Assembly (NCBI GenBank): GCA_029721435.1
Contig: CM056577.1
Coordinates: 112,900,219-112,964,218 of the forward strand
Length of the DNA stretch: 64,000 nt
Reading direction: 5' to 3'
From: Gymnothorax reevesii
Lineage: Eukaryota > Chordata > Actinopteri > Anguilliformes > Muraenidae
Shown: one piece after another, positions 10,981-22,589 of the stretch
Numbering within the stretch: the first letter of the stretch is position 1
Layout: each line of letters begins with the position of its first letter
Notes under the pieces: model-generated
Database searches by the model: none
Told to the model about the DNA's origin: nothing
The model's input: only the letters and a program-made list of their open reading frames with translations
Position numbers and translations under genes: made by a program

Positions 10981-11811
10981 AAGAGGGATTCCGCCTTTTG
11001 AACCCAAGCCAGTTCATCCACACTGGCTGAATCCTGAATCCCCTCCAAAAAAAAAACAGAAGCCAGGCCGCAAGAGAAAGTAACATGTTATCTGCAGCAT
11101 AACCTGAGCTACGCTATTTTGCTCCATCTTGCAGGCGACTTCATATTCCACTGACCCCGGAATGTCAGCGCAGCATATTCCCCATGATGGTTACTTAGTT
11201 TTAATTACTACAAATACATTGGTCGCATGACAACCACCTTGGTGTTTTATAGAAACACCATAGCAACGTGATGACATCATAATGGCGCATTGTTCACTAT
11301 AAAATAAAGACAAAGTTGCAAAAAATAGAACCCGTGGATCCCCAAGGGCAGAGTGCTAGTTGTGATATACCGTATTGATCCGAATATAAGACGATATTTT
11401 TTTCCTTGAAAAATGCCTGAAAATGACACCTCGTCTTATATTCGGGGTCTAAGGAGTTACCCATGTAAAACAATATGTGGTGCCATATGAGCGCTTTTCT
11501 CTCTGTCAGTGTTTAGAGCAGTGTGACCCTAGCGTGATCCTGTAAACAAGTCGGCTGGAGTGGGTGTGTTAGCTTACATTTGCATGAGCTACTTAATGAC
11601 AGAAAGCTACTTAATTGCAGCCAAGGCACAAAGATCCACTTGAAAAAAGTGCTTCCAAAATCAGTAAGGTGAATGAAAATTAGAGGAGAAGTTATGATGT
11701 GAAATTTAAACTTACGGTTGTAAACGAAGCTGAGAGAACGAACAACGTGAGGGCAGGAAAAAGATGTATGACAGAGTGCAACGTAATTATCGTAATTGGC
11801 AACCGAAAAAT

Positions 11812-11962
11812 TAAGCAAACGTTTCCAGATGAATGATTGTCGTCTTACCTAATCGGGGAGAACAAGCAGCACCTGTTAAGTGCGGAGCGCTCTCGGAGTG
11901 AACATTTTGTTAATCATGAAAATGACTGCGAACAGGTCAAGACTAATAATTCTTTAAAACAG
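11812..11962 (+). repeat. left arm of internal long inverted repeat
   Basis: Begins AGCAAACGTTTCCAGATGAA and includes CACCTGTTAAGTG, GCTCTCGGAG and GAACAGGTCAAGACTAATAA. Its reverse complement is found at 12187-12333 with scattered mismatches and small indels. Confidence 0.8.
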
Positions 11963-12186
11963 ATGTTACGTCCACCCCAATTCTGTTTTACGGAATTTAC
12001 CCCATGACTTCATCGCTGTTAGATCGCATGAGAAACCGTGTCTTCAGTTGCCTATTACGATAATTGGAAAACGCGTCAATAAAGAAAAATCATTGAGAAC
12101 TAGCCAGGACTATCCTAATTGTCATAAAGGGACGTGTCTGTGCCACCCCAATTCCCGGTTCTAGCTTCGCCCCTGTACAAAACCTC

Positions 12187-12333
12187 CGTTTAAAACAATT
12201 ATTAGTCCTGACCTGTTCTCACTCATTTTCATAATTAACAGAAGGTTCCCTCCGAGAGCACTCCACAGTTAACAGGTGTTCCTTGTTCTTGTTGTTGTGG
12301 GACAACAATCATTCATCTGGACGCGTATTTGCT
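12187..12333 (-). repeat. right arm of internal long inverted repeat
   Basis: The reverse complement reads AGCAAATACGCGTCCAGATG, then CACCTGTTAACTG, GCTCTCGGAG and GAACAGGTCAGGACTAATAA, matching the arm at 11812-11962. Confidence 0.8.
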
Positions 12334-12875
12334 GTATTTAAATCAACGTCATTCAGAATGAATTTGGAAAAAAACTGTTCATAGTGTTTTTGGATGTTAA
12401 TGCTCTTACATTTTGCAGACTTTTCTGACAGTGTTTGTCAAGCGAATGAGCGCCGTTTATTGCACAAGTTAGGCCAGTGGGCCTAAGCCCGTTTTATTGC
12501 ACTGTTTTCATGGCATATAACCGTGAAGTGCATTCTGCGCTTTTCCTATTTGCAGGGCTATGGATGATTTTATGATTTTCTCCCCCATGATAAACACCAA
12601 AGATGTTGAAATGTGCGAGAAAAACAATGAAATGTTTTTTAAAATTTTGTTCAAATAAAAAGTATTTTTCCAAATAAGGGTCTTGAAAAGAGGAGTCGTC
12701 TTATATTCAGGGTCGTCTTATATTCGGGTCAATACGGTATTTGTGAAATGTGCTATTTTGATTACTTCATTTAAGGTCTCGTTTGTATTGTTGACTTCAA
12801 AGGAAATGACAGTATGGCTACTGTCTTGCACATGGTTATGTAATTCAGTGTATTTCCCTTCTATTAGCTTAGAAT

Positions 12876-13130
12876 TGCCAGCTGCCAGCCAGTCACAACA
12901 TAGAGCACTTCTTACAGCATATTTCTCTCATACTGGCTTCAAGAGAAATCATGCCAGCTGCCAGGCTGTCACTGCACACAGAACATTTCACATAGCATAT
13001 TTCTCTTGCATTGCTTTCAAGAGATATTGTGCGAGCCGCCAGGCAGCCACTACAAATAGAACACTCAACAACATATTTCTCTTGCTTCAAGCTCAGGAAA
13101 ATTGTCTTAGCTGCAGGGCGGTCACTAGTT
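12876..13130 (+). repeat. ~77-bp minisatellite, about 3.3 copies
   Basis: Units start at 12876, 12952, 13030 and about 13105. Each begins like TGCCAGCTGCCAGGCTGTCA and carries AGCATATTTCTCTT and TTCAAGAGA. Unit lengths are 76, 78 and about 75 bp. A 158-codon frame runs through the array, but its repetitive peptide looks incidental. Confidence 0.85.
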
Positions 13131-15365
13131 ATAAAAATTTTACTCTAAAGCCCAGTTAGCCCGTGCCCAGCATGGTTCTGTTTGGGGGGTCAGTTGCAGC
13201 TCCCTACCGTCAGTTGCATGCTTGGATGGACAGGAATCTCTCAGAACAGAGCCATATTGCCAAACCCAATGTAAGCATGTAGGCCTGTATGCCTTCAATA
13301 AACCTCTTTTTGACAAAGATGTCCCATCAGAAATGTCTGTTGTCTGTTATATGTGTGCATAATTTCAATGACCCTCATAATTTCTCATGACAATTCTATA
13401 TTTCATAGAATGAAATCATTCGTTGTTTGATATATCCAAGTGCCCGTGAAAAATGCACTGCTTTAGCATATTTTCAGTGCAAAGTTACACACTTGTAGCC
13501 AAGTAGTTATTCTCCTTCTTGGTCACACCTGTTTGGAAATCAGGTTGATTCACATGCTGTGATTAAGCTCAATAAGCAGTCTCATCCACAGCTGCCTTCA
13601 GGTTATTGCTTATGAGACGACAATATGAACACAGTCACAGATACCTTGCCAAATTACATACAATGCAGTATAGGCTAACTATGAGAGGGCTCAGTAATAA
13701 GCATATTCACTACAAGCACATGGGAGACTCAAACCATCACGTGCATCTACCAATGAAAAATTGTATATATAATGGTAGCATTGCCACTTAATTGCAGCAA
13801 TAATTTGAGATCTTGTTGCACTCCGCTGAGTGTGCAACAACTCTGCAGCTAAGAGCTACCGGGAGGTTATCCTCCGGTGTCGCTTCTGAAATGGCTTCAT
13901 ATCAGAGCACTAAGAATTATATCTTAGTAATTATATATCAGGTTGCCAACACTGTGAAAGCCACTCATGAAATAAAGTAGCTGGACTCTAAACGGTATAC
14001 AGGATCCTTCCGGAAAACTACACAAAGACAGATTGTTTAAAATAATCCCTCATCCTAAGGACAGTTACCTGAGTGTAAAACATATAGGATTTCATACTGG
14101 ATATTTTAGAAGGTCTTGGACCACTGAGGGCCCATGAGTGACGTCAAATGCTGAAACCAACGGAGAAGAGAAGTGGCGTTCCGTGAAGTATAACAAGCTG
14201 AAGGAAGGCTGACAGTGTTCTGAGGGGACTCTTCATTGTTGAAAAGTCCCACTGAAGCTGGGTGGTGCTGTTCTGGTATGTAGTTGCGAAGAGAGTTGGA
14301 ACAGTGGAACAGTCAAAGGGTCTCTAGGGGTATTCACGCTCTCACCTCGCATTGAGTGAGCTCCTGACGCTTTCTCGCGCAGGATGCTGTGTCTTTACTG
14401 CTAATTTATTCAGCTATATTTACCTTGATTTTTTATTTCTATTTTGGATGTCTGATATATGTTGTCAAATCAGGATGGCAAGCTGGGCTCTAGCTCATTA
14501 AATGCTGGAGGCTGATAGTCGCATGGATCACTGCAGGCCCCTAGTGGGCAGCTTCATTCATCACCGGAGCTGAATGGAAATGCGGGACTTTTGTAAGTAA
14601 ACAATATGAACCAAAAGTAATGAGAGCTGCAGTTCTTAATGACTGAAAAATACAAAATTCATATGCAAACTGCACTGTGAATATTTGCAATTTCACATCA
14701 CCTAAAGACTTCCATCTTGGCCAAATCACACTTCAGATTTGAAGTGTGTGTGTGTGTGTGTGTGTGTGGGGGGGGGGTCAGTTGTCAAAATGGATACTAA
14801 AGATAGAGGTCAACCTGCACAACAACTCAAGTCTGCGACAGACAGCCCTGGCAGACATGTTCTGGCACTTGAAGCACTTCACCATAGAATGAATAGGGAC
14901 CCTTTCCATCACTGCACTTTCCTAAATTTACAACCACCACCTGCTTTCACACATTTAGCACTGCTAAAGAGTGTCAAAGATAATGCATAGACGCTTGAAT
15001 GAGGCTCTTCTGGAAACCTAAGCAGCCAAGACTGAGTCAGTCTCACACAGGATAAGTGCTGTTTGGAGTGGCAGGAATTTAGCAGGAATATTATATCAAA
15101 TCAAAACATTTGTAAAATCTTAGGACATTATATGTCACTTGTCAGGAAACTACATCCAAGTGAAGTAGTCACATTTACTCGAAATGGTGGAGCATTTTTA
15201 TTTTCTGCTACGGAGTTTTAAAAAGCTGTGGATGACAAATTTTCATTTAGCAACTGCAATATGATGCCAAGTGGCAAGCATAGTGCATAGTTCTATAAGC
15301 CTATTTAAAAAACACCACAGAAACTTTGGGCAAAAACAGTGTTTTTAGTTGTATTTGGGCACGCG
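13131..15365. other. stretch without recognised genes
   Basis: AT-rich intergenic DNA. The only structured feature is the (TG)n-G(n) tract at 14743-14777. Confidence 0.45.
14743..14777 (+). repeat. (TG)n followed by poly-G
   Basis: About 13 TG units run into a G-run of about 10. Confidence 0.9.
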
Positions 15366-15651
15366 GGGGTCTATTCTCCCATTAGCGCGTAAGTCCTTTT
15401 TTACGCGATTCGAGTTAAGCGCTTTTAAGTCACGCGTATTCTCCCCTACACGCTTCGATCACGCCCACAGGGCTTAACTTCAGAATGTAGACGGCCTTAT
15501 GAAAGAGGTGTGACTGATCCAAAACAGAGGCAGACTCTGTATAAAGCTCATTGATTATGGCTATCAGGAAAACATGGAACAAGGATTCTCTGATTAACCA
15601 TGAAAATGCAGTTGTGGTCCATGGAAAATGCAAACCAGACTTTAAATTTGA

Positions 15652-15794
15652 ATATCGTGGGCCTGCTGATAAAACCTCGTATCTCCAAACTGATAAGAAA
15701 CAAAAACTCATATGCCCACTATTCTTACATGCAGAATTAAACTTTTTTTTATTTTAAATTATATTTATCCATTTATATTATTTTATTATTTTTT

Positions 15795-15849
<55 letters not shown>

Positions 15850-15915
15850 TATTTTTTTTCCCCTGTGAAGTTTATGATTTTGAAGATACGAGGTTTCATC
15901 AGCAGGCCCACGATA
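15652..15915. mobile_element. 264-bp hairpin element nested in Harbinger
   Basis: The arm ATATCGTGGGCCTGCTGATA (15652-15689) is repeated inverted at 15878-15915 with two mismatches over 38 bp. The interior is AT-rich and holds a (TA)n run. It has no coding and may be a small MITE inserted into the Harbinger copy. Confidence 0.65.
15800..15849 (+). repeat. (TA)n(CA)n microsatellite
   Basis: About 21 TA units followed by about 4 CA units. Confidence 0.95.
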
Positions 15916-16489
15916 TGCGGCTGTAATATTAGGCCTATGTATGTCTGTGCCAATTACTCTAGCCACCATGGCATTAAAGCTATGCAAACAAACTAATTGC
16001 CACGATAATGAAATAATAAAGAATTTAGTGCATCTCAACCAACGCAATCAGATCATTGAAAATGTGCCCCTCCTACACCAGCCTGTTTGTTCTATGGAAG
16101 ACAGGGAAGAAGTCAAAGACAACATTCTAATCACATAAAAATAACAATCAATGACAGTTTATATGATCTCATTTAGAAATTGCGCCCTTGAAATGTCAAA
16201 CTCCGATGTCCGGTTTGCAACTAAAGGACAAGGCAACGCTTTCTACAAAGGATTCTTACCCCGCACGCGGAAAAATCTGCGGAGCACTGTAAAATCCAGG
16301 CTCTCTGCACACCGGAGAAGTGTGCACGCAGAGGTGGCATCCACTCTTTCTGCAGTGGAAGTGCATGGAGAATAACTTGGGGTCAATACGGATGAAGGAG
16401 GGTTACGTAAAATGGTCATATTTATTTGCCTATACACAAAGTATCATTGTGATAGATACTGGAAACAAGCTTAATATGGTTTTAAATAT

Positions 16490-16923
16490 TTATTGTATTT
16501 TTTGGCATTTCAAGCAGTTGCGCAGTACATAGGCGTCATGGGCCGAGCCAGGGAATTTGGCGCAGATGCTTAATATGCGCGTATCATGATCGCACACAAC
16601 TTGAACATTAATACTATGCCGACGTCCTTGGTCTCTGTACATATTCTCATTAGTGGAAGGGGTTCTGATTGCAACGTGAGTACAATCAATGGCTCCCACA
16701 ACACTGGGGAACCTGGCGACCCAGTATAACCCCCCCTAACTCTCCGTCTTTCAGCTGGTGTTTCGAGGAATTTCAAAGTGGCTGATGTGGGCAGCATAGC
16801 GTCAACCAACTGTGTCAGATACCTTGACACAGACGCCTGTGATATATGCATGACATCATCAGCCACTCTCTGGAACGACCCAGATGCCAGGACCGACAGC
16901 GCAGTTGTGACCTTGATGACCAT
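16490..16923 (-). pseudogene. Harbinger (HARBI1-like) transposase fragment
   Basis: From 16923 the minus strand gives VLASGSFQRVADDVMHISQA and SVSRYLTQLVDAM, the helix-turn-helix-bearing N-terminal region of Harbinger transposases. At about 16725-16735, in a run of C's on the plus strand, the frame shifts. The nuclease then continues from 16699 as GAIDCTHVAIRTPSTNENMY, SINVQVVCDHDTRILSI and FPGSAHDAYVLRN, which contain the first two catalytic Asp residues (AIDCTH and HDAY). The frame ends after LRNCLK. The last third, with the catalytic Glu, is not recognisable at lower coordinates. The gene cannot make an active nuclease. Family assignment is firm from the GAIDCTH and SAHDAYVLRN blocks. Confidence 0.85.
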
Positions 16924-17412
16924 CGGTATGTTTGTAATTGTTTGTAATGCGTTTGTAATTGAACTAATTGGAGAACAGGCTGTTGCGTAATATCATATGA
17001 TGATTTTGTTTGATGATTTATTACGGTTATGAGAAATGTAGTTTAGAAATAAGGATGAACAATCGATTATTGAATGTCTCAACCTTTACCATGTTAAATA
17101 AAATAAAATCAATGTTAAAATTCGGCCGAGAACCAACATCAAACGCAATATTCTATTTAGCCTTATGTTGGCGCTCGACCTAAATACAGCCCTCAAAAGC
17201 GTTTAACAGAAAAAGCGCGTAAGCCAAGGGAAGAATACACGTAAGTGTTTTTTCCCTGAGAAACACCCGGAAACGCCCCGATTTTGGCCTTGCTCCGCCC
17301 CAAGCGCGTAACTGCCTTCGGGGCGCGTAATGCACAGACTTAAGTCGAGGGGAGAATACGCGTACGTAGCTACGCGCTTCATCCGACTTACGGGCAAGGG
17401 AGAATAGACCCC

Positions 17413-18165
17413 AATGTGAATAAAATTCAGTCATGAAATCTTTTCAAGAGGACCCGCGAGCACATTGAGAAACTAGAAGGTTATCTGGTCAAAAACAAAC
17501 ATGATTAGGATGCACCAGGATGGGGGAAAGGCGAAGGCTTGAAGACTAGGTGTGCAATAACCAGGACCCTCTGTTTCCGGTTGGTGTGGGGCGGTGGTTG
17601 TTGGGCCAAGCAAGCCACTGTGATTGACGTGAAAGGGCCAAAATGACCCTCAGGGAAAGAGGAAGGTGGTGCATTGGATTGCAGACACTGCAGAAATGCT
17701 TGAAGAGACACAGTAACTAAGAAGCCTCACCATACAAGGCTAAGGGCACAGTTTGCATGCAGTGCAATTATGCCCTTTTGAATGCTTAAATTTGTCTCCA
17801 CATTAAAAGGAACAATTTAGAGAACTGGTAATGCTGAAGTGAAATGCTGTGAGCCCTTGTGATAAATATTACTTTTTACAAATTGTTTGGGAACTCGTTT
17901 TCAGCGGTGAAATCTTATGTAACCTGACCTTTGTGCGCAACCTTTTTGGAGTGTCATACTCCAAACGCCAATACGTAAACATGCCCCCTGCCGTTTTACC
18001 TCCTGTTTTCTCCAGTGCAGATGGTTTTACAGGCATGATTAGTCAGGACTGCACAACCAAGTAAACTGTAAACTGTACATTCTGAGAATATACAAAATAC
18101 CATTACCAAAACAGCTGGGAGAAGTGATGCATTTAGTTGATTTCACAGCTGTTATTCCACAAAAA

Positions 18166-18246
<81 letters not shown>

Positions 18247-21246
18247 ATGCACACAAACACATGCACTCACACACATGCTTTCACGCACTATCAAACACAA
18301 AAACAGTTCTGAAATAGCTCCTGAATACGCTGGCTAACACAGAAGGTAATGTTTGAATCAGTCAGTCAGAGATCGACCTTGAACAATAAGAAACTGTATC
18401 CACAGTGTATTCAACACTAGCTATTAAGTTGTTATGCAATGACAATTTAGTTACACTGCTCAGAAGAACGCAGCAGAAGCTAGGCTTTTAATGAAAGGAT
18501 CCGCTTGGAGCTCTAAGGTCATGTGCAAATGTCATTCCCTCCAGCACACACTGAAACTAAGCACTTCTACGCCTGCACATTCAAAAAAAAAAAAAAAAAC
18601 CATTGGCCCGAGCAATGTTGAAATAACATGCAGTCTTTTTCTAATGTAATAACAGAGTAGGCTTTGATTTTTACGGTAAAATCTCAGAAGAGCCTCAAAA
18701 CAGAAATTGACTCAGATTTCAGCTTCTTCAATGGTCTAAATTCCTGAAGGTTAGAGCAGCTGCGAAACAGAGCAACTTTTAATAATATGAGAGACAGAAC
18801 CCAACAAAACAGGTCAGGGATAGCTCCCATGTGCATCTCTTCCTGGTTTCATGATGACATTTTTAAGGGGGATATGGAACGTTTACTTCCTTGTTCAGGG
18901 TAAGGGGCTGGGTCCTCAGATGAATGATCCCTCCAATATCACAAGGCACAGCATTGCGAGAATCACTGTCCAGACTCACATCTGATCTTCATCCTGGAGT
19001 GGCACTGCTTGTCTTGCGGTAGTTGTCAACATGAAGTGTTGTAAACTGCCATTAGTCCATGACCTTCACTTCTCCCCATGGGGAGTGGTTTTTGCCTCCA
19101 GACAGGAGTATCCCTCCCGTATGAAGAGGCTGTTTATTGCAATTGGTAAGCCAGTTTAAAGTGAGCCATGGTGACTGAAACTGGAAAATGGCTGTTTCTC
19201 ATCAATCATACTAGCTGGGACCTCCTCCAAGCTCGGGTCAACTGGGCATAAATACGTCTCTCAATGAAACTACCAGATCCTGAATGAAAATGAAAGGAAA
19301 GCCTGTTATTTCTAATTGAACAACTGCATGAGGGTTTTGCTTCTATTGCAGATTTTTCCCTTCTATGCATGCTACTTGGAGACTTTAGACTAGATGCAAC
19401 TTTGATTTGCGAAGACCAAACAGGGCTAACTTGTCAGCATGCACAGTTGAGGACATCAACCATGGGCCCAACATCTTGACTCTTTTCTGGCTGTACTGGC
19501 TTGAATAGCAAACCTTCAAAGAGTCAGCATTTACTTTAGCAACTAGCATATATATGCAGCCACAAAAGTATCTCTCTGACATTTCACTGTTCAACTTAAA
19601 TTGATTTGATTTGACTAACTTTTCGGCAGGGCTGCTCACAAAAAGTTACAGCGAACAGAAAAATGCACTAGTTTGGAAAATCCCACTCACCTTCGCTTGT
19701 CAAGCTCTTCCTGTTTTAAAAAGTGAAACAACTCCACTCAACTTTGTTGAGGAAGTTCAAATCAATTTCATTAATTATTCCTCTCAACATTCCAATAATT
19801 TATTTTGAAGATACTGAAAGAATTTGTGAGGAAGTGTTTCTTTTCTTTAGATTGTTGCTTAGTCTGCAATGAGCTTTCTACAGGTTTGAAGTTTAACGTC
19901 AGCATAGACAGAGCTTCGGCCTGAGGAATTAAGCCCCTGGTTCCCCCTTCATTTTCTGAAGATTACACCGTAATGTTTATAAAGCCAATCTACTCATTCA
20001 CCCCCCGGGGCTCAAGAGTGGTCTGAAGCTTTATCCTATGTTCATGTGAATTAAGACAATTCATAATTGAAAATAAATAAATAAAAAAGCCTATACAACT
20101 TCAGCTACCCAATGCCTTGATTTCCCTTAGTTTTGACATTTTATCTAATGCAGTGTACAATCTGTACTCTGCAATCAACAATGCAGGTTTATTAAACCAC
20201 GCCACTGCATTTTTTGAGTAGGAAAGGTCTGGTCTCAAATGAGCACATATTTATTGCAGTGTCTTGCCATTTCTCCTGTTTCCATTTCTGAATGCCCTCA
20301 CAGACACTCTGAGCATTACTTCCCGTCAGAGCAAACATGACTTCCTGTAAAACTGAATGCGGAGGCCTCTGCTTCACCATGCAGAAAGCTGTTCATGCAA
20401 AACTACTTCATTATGCTAAAACCGCTGCCTTCACAGTCCAGATGCTATTTATATGTTACAGCCTACTCTGCCTATACATTTACGGTAATACTGTCAACAC
20501 ATGCAGAAATATAGTGCTGTATTAGGAAAGTCACTGTGAATAAATATGACCCTTTTTTTTTTAGAGGAACATATGATGCAGATGCAAATACCCTCAAAGT
20601 TGACAGTTTGCATGAAAACCTAATATGTATAAACGTATAAAACCATTGCAATTTTCTCCAGTACAGAACTAAAATAATAGTCACTCACCAAATACTCAGT
20701 ATGCATAATACATGAATTACCTTTACATTTTACAGCCTCAGGTTTCTAAAACCTGTCCTCGAACACCAGCAGTGCAATATTATCTAGCAGCAGGGTGGGA
20801 GATATGCAAAATTCAGCTTCGATTACAATGACTTCCTTTTCATACACACTATTTGCCAGTGTTATTCCACATAGGCAATGTTCTGAATTTGATACGGGTA
20901 TGTAAACAGCATGTTACATCGAGACATCCTGAAGCAGGCCTTATTTCGAATGTAGCATTTTCTGATCAAGACGTGGGATAAGTCGGACTTTCAGAGTATT
21001 CTTTGGAAATGTATCCTGAACATTTAAAATAAGCTTCCAAATTGGGCACATCCAGCTTTAGAAGAAATTGACAATTTTTACATTCATCTCAGTCTGTGTG
21101 AACTTTTTCTGAGGCTTCCCAGCCTGGCCAAACTGATGGGCAAGTTTCGCCTCTCTTGTCTTTACAGGTGCCTCCAGTACTGACGCACCCAGGATTTAGT
21201 GTTTTGATTTCTCAGGTAGGCAAAGTTCCGCGGCACCTTGAATTTA
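17413..21246. other. stretch without recognised genes
   Basis: Contains the (TC)n(CA)n microsatellite at 18168-18260 and a poly-A at 18584-18599. No family-level match was recognised among its short open frames. Confidence 0.45.
18168..18260 (+). repeat. (TC)n(CA)n compound microsatellite
   Basis: (TC)~18 is followed directly by (AC)~16 and degenerate ACGC/CATG/ACAC units. It explains the Ser/Leu and Thr/His repeat peptides in all frames. Confidence 0.95.
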
Positions 21247-21492
21247 CAACCCCAATTCCAAAATAGTTGGGACAAAGTGTAAATTGTGAATGACATCAAA
21301 ACGCAATGACTTTCAAATCACACCAGCCAGTATTTTATTCACGGTAGAACAGAGATAACATAGCAAATGTTGAAACTGAGAAATTTTACAATTTTATCCG
21401 CAAAATGAGCTCATTTTAAATTCAATGGCTGCTACAGGTATCAAAAACGTTGGGACAGGGACCTGTTTACCATAGCGTAGCATCCCCTCTTT

Positions 21493-22335
21493 TTAACACA
21501 GAGTGGAGGCGCCTGGGCATTGAGGAGACAAGTTTCTTGAGTTTAGCCATTGGAATTTGATCCCACTCTTGTTTAATACAGGCTTCCAGCTGCTGGAGAG
21601 TTTTGGATCTCCTTTACGGACTTTTCTTATTCTAATTATGCGCCAAATATTCTTAATCGGTGAAAGATCAGGACTGCAGGCAGGCCAGTTCAGCACATGG
21701 ACTCTTCTGCTACAAAGCCATGCTGCTGTGATAGCTGCAGTATGTGGTTTTACATTGTCCTGCTGAAATACACAAGGCCTTCCCTGGAATAGATGTCATC
21801 TGGAGGGGAACGTATGTTGCTCTAAAACCATTTTATACCTTTCAGCATTCTTGGTGCTTTTTAAAACATGCAAGTGTCCCACACCATATGCACTAAAGCA
21901 TCCCCATACAACCAGAGATTCTGGCTGAACTGAACGCTCATAACAGGAGGGGTGGTCTTTCTCCTCTTTAGCCCGGAGGACATGACGCCCATGATTTCCA
22001 ACAAGAGTGTCAAATTTGGACTCATCTTACCACAGGACTCTTTTCCGCTTTGCAACAGTCCATTTTAAATGAGCCTTAGCTCACAGAACACGGCAGCGCT
22101 TCTGGATCATTCTCGACAATGGCTTCTTTTTTGCATTATAGAGTTTTAGCTGGCATCCGTGGATGGCATGGCGGACTCTGTTTACAGACAGTGATTTCTT
22201 GAAGTATTCTTGGGCCCATTTAGTAATGTCAATGACAGAATCATGCCGATGAGTGATACAGTGGCGTCTGAGGGCCCGAAGATCACGGGCATAAAGGTCT
22301 TCGGCCTTGTCCCTTATGTACAGAGATTTTTCCAT
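21493..22335 (-). pseudogene. Tc1-like transposase, catalytic Glu replaced by Lys
   Basis: Fragments of a DD34E transposase in several frames on the minus strand. 22335-22081 gives the second DNA-binding helix region (RDLRALRRHCITHRH, ITKWAQEYFKKS). About 22060-21830 gives [16 protein letters not shown] and [10 protein letters not shown] in a different frame. About 21790-21493 gives VFQQDNVKPHTAAITAAW and NWPACSPDLSPIKNIWR. The catalytic third residue, Glu in the family (SPIENIW), is Lys here (codon 21654-21652, AAG). With frameshifts and a missing proper N-terminus (about 22340-22490 is degenerate), this copy is dead. The same protein family is seen at 61774-62684. Confidence 0.85.
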
Positions 22336-22589
22336 TTTCTCTGAATTTTTTGAGAATATAATGCACTGCCGATGATGAGACCTTCAATGCCTTTGCAATT
22401 TGATGTTGAGGAACATTGTTTTGAGGAATTGTTCCACAATTTTTTAAGCAAACCTTCACAGATTGGCCATCTTGATTTCTGAGAGACTCAGCCTCTCTAA
22501 GACATCCATTTTATAGCCAATCATGTTACACACCTGATGCCAGTTAACTTAGTTACTTGCTAAATGTTCTTTCAGCTGATTTTCTAATA

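Larger units (their letters stand above)
10774..11359 (+). mobile_element. non-autonomous Helitron
   Basis: The element starts TCTATTATTATAATAGACAA immediately after an A. It ends in a hairpin CCCGTGG-ATCC-CCAAGGG (one mismatch), then CAGAGTG and the terminal CTAG, immediately before a T. The 5' TC, 3' CTRR with a preceding hairpin, and insertion between A and T are the hallmarks of Helitrons. There is no Rep/helicase coding, so the 586-bp copy is non-autonomous. A (GT)n run (10802-10836) lies just inside the 5' end. A second start-like palindrome occurs at 10955. Confidence 0.6.
11370..12737. mobile_element. 1.37-kb DNA transposon with TIRs and TA target site
   Basis: The left end CCGTATTGATCCGAATATAA at 11370 is inverted at the right end (reverse complement CCGTATTGACCCGAATATAA, ending 12737), with TA flanking both sides. 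At the right end the AATATAAGACGA motif occurs twice. No transposase is encoded. The interior holds a long inverted repeat (11812-11962 with 12187-12333). The left end sits only 10 bp from the Helitron 3' end. I cannot assign the superfamily with confidence. Confidence 0.7.
15366..17412 (-). mobile_element. PIF-Harbinger transposon, decayed
   Basis: Terminal inverted repeats begin GGGGTCTATTCTCCC at 15366 and, inverted, end at 17412. Both ends have a further subterminal inverted copy of ACGCGTATTCTCCCCT. Inside on the minus strand is a broken HARBI1-type nuclease. The 2,047-bp length includes a nested hairpin element at 15652-15915. A 3-bp target duplication is not evident at the present flanks. 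Confidence 0.75.

Noticed and set aside
12683..13159. 158-codon open frame
   Set aside because: Begins inside the terminal repeat of the 11370-12737 transposon and its body is the 77-bp minisatellite; no family resemblance.
15366..17412. 3-bp target duplication at the Harbinger ends
   Set aside because: Present flanks (ACGCG and AATGTG) show no matching triplet; left unclaimed.
18124..18337. Ser/Leu- and His/Thr-rich open frames
   Set aside because: Translation of the (TC)n(CA)n microsatellite.
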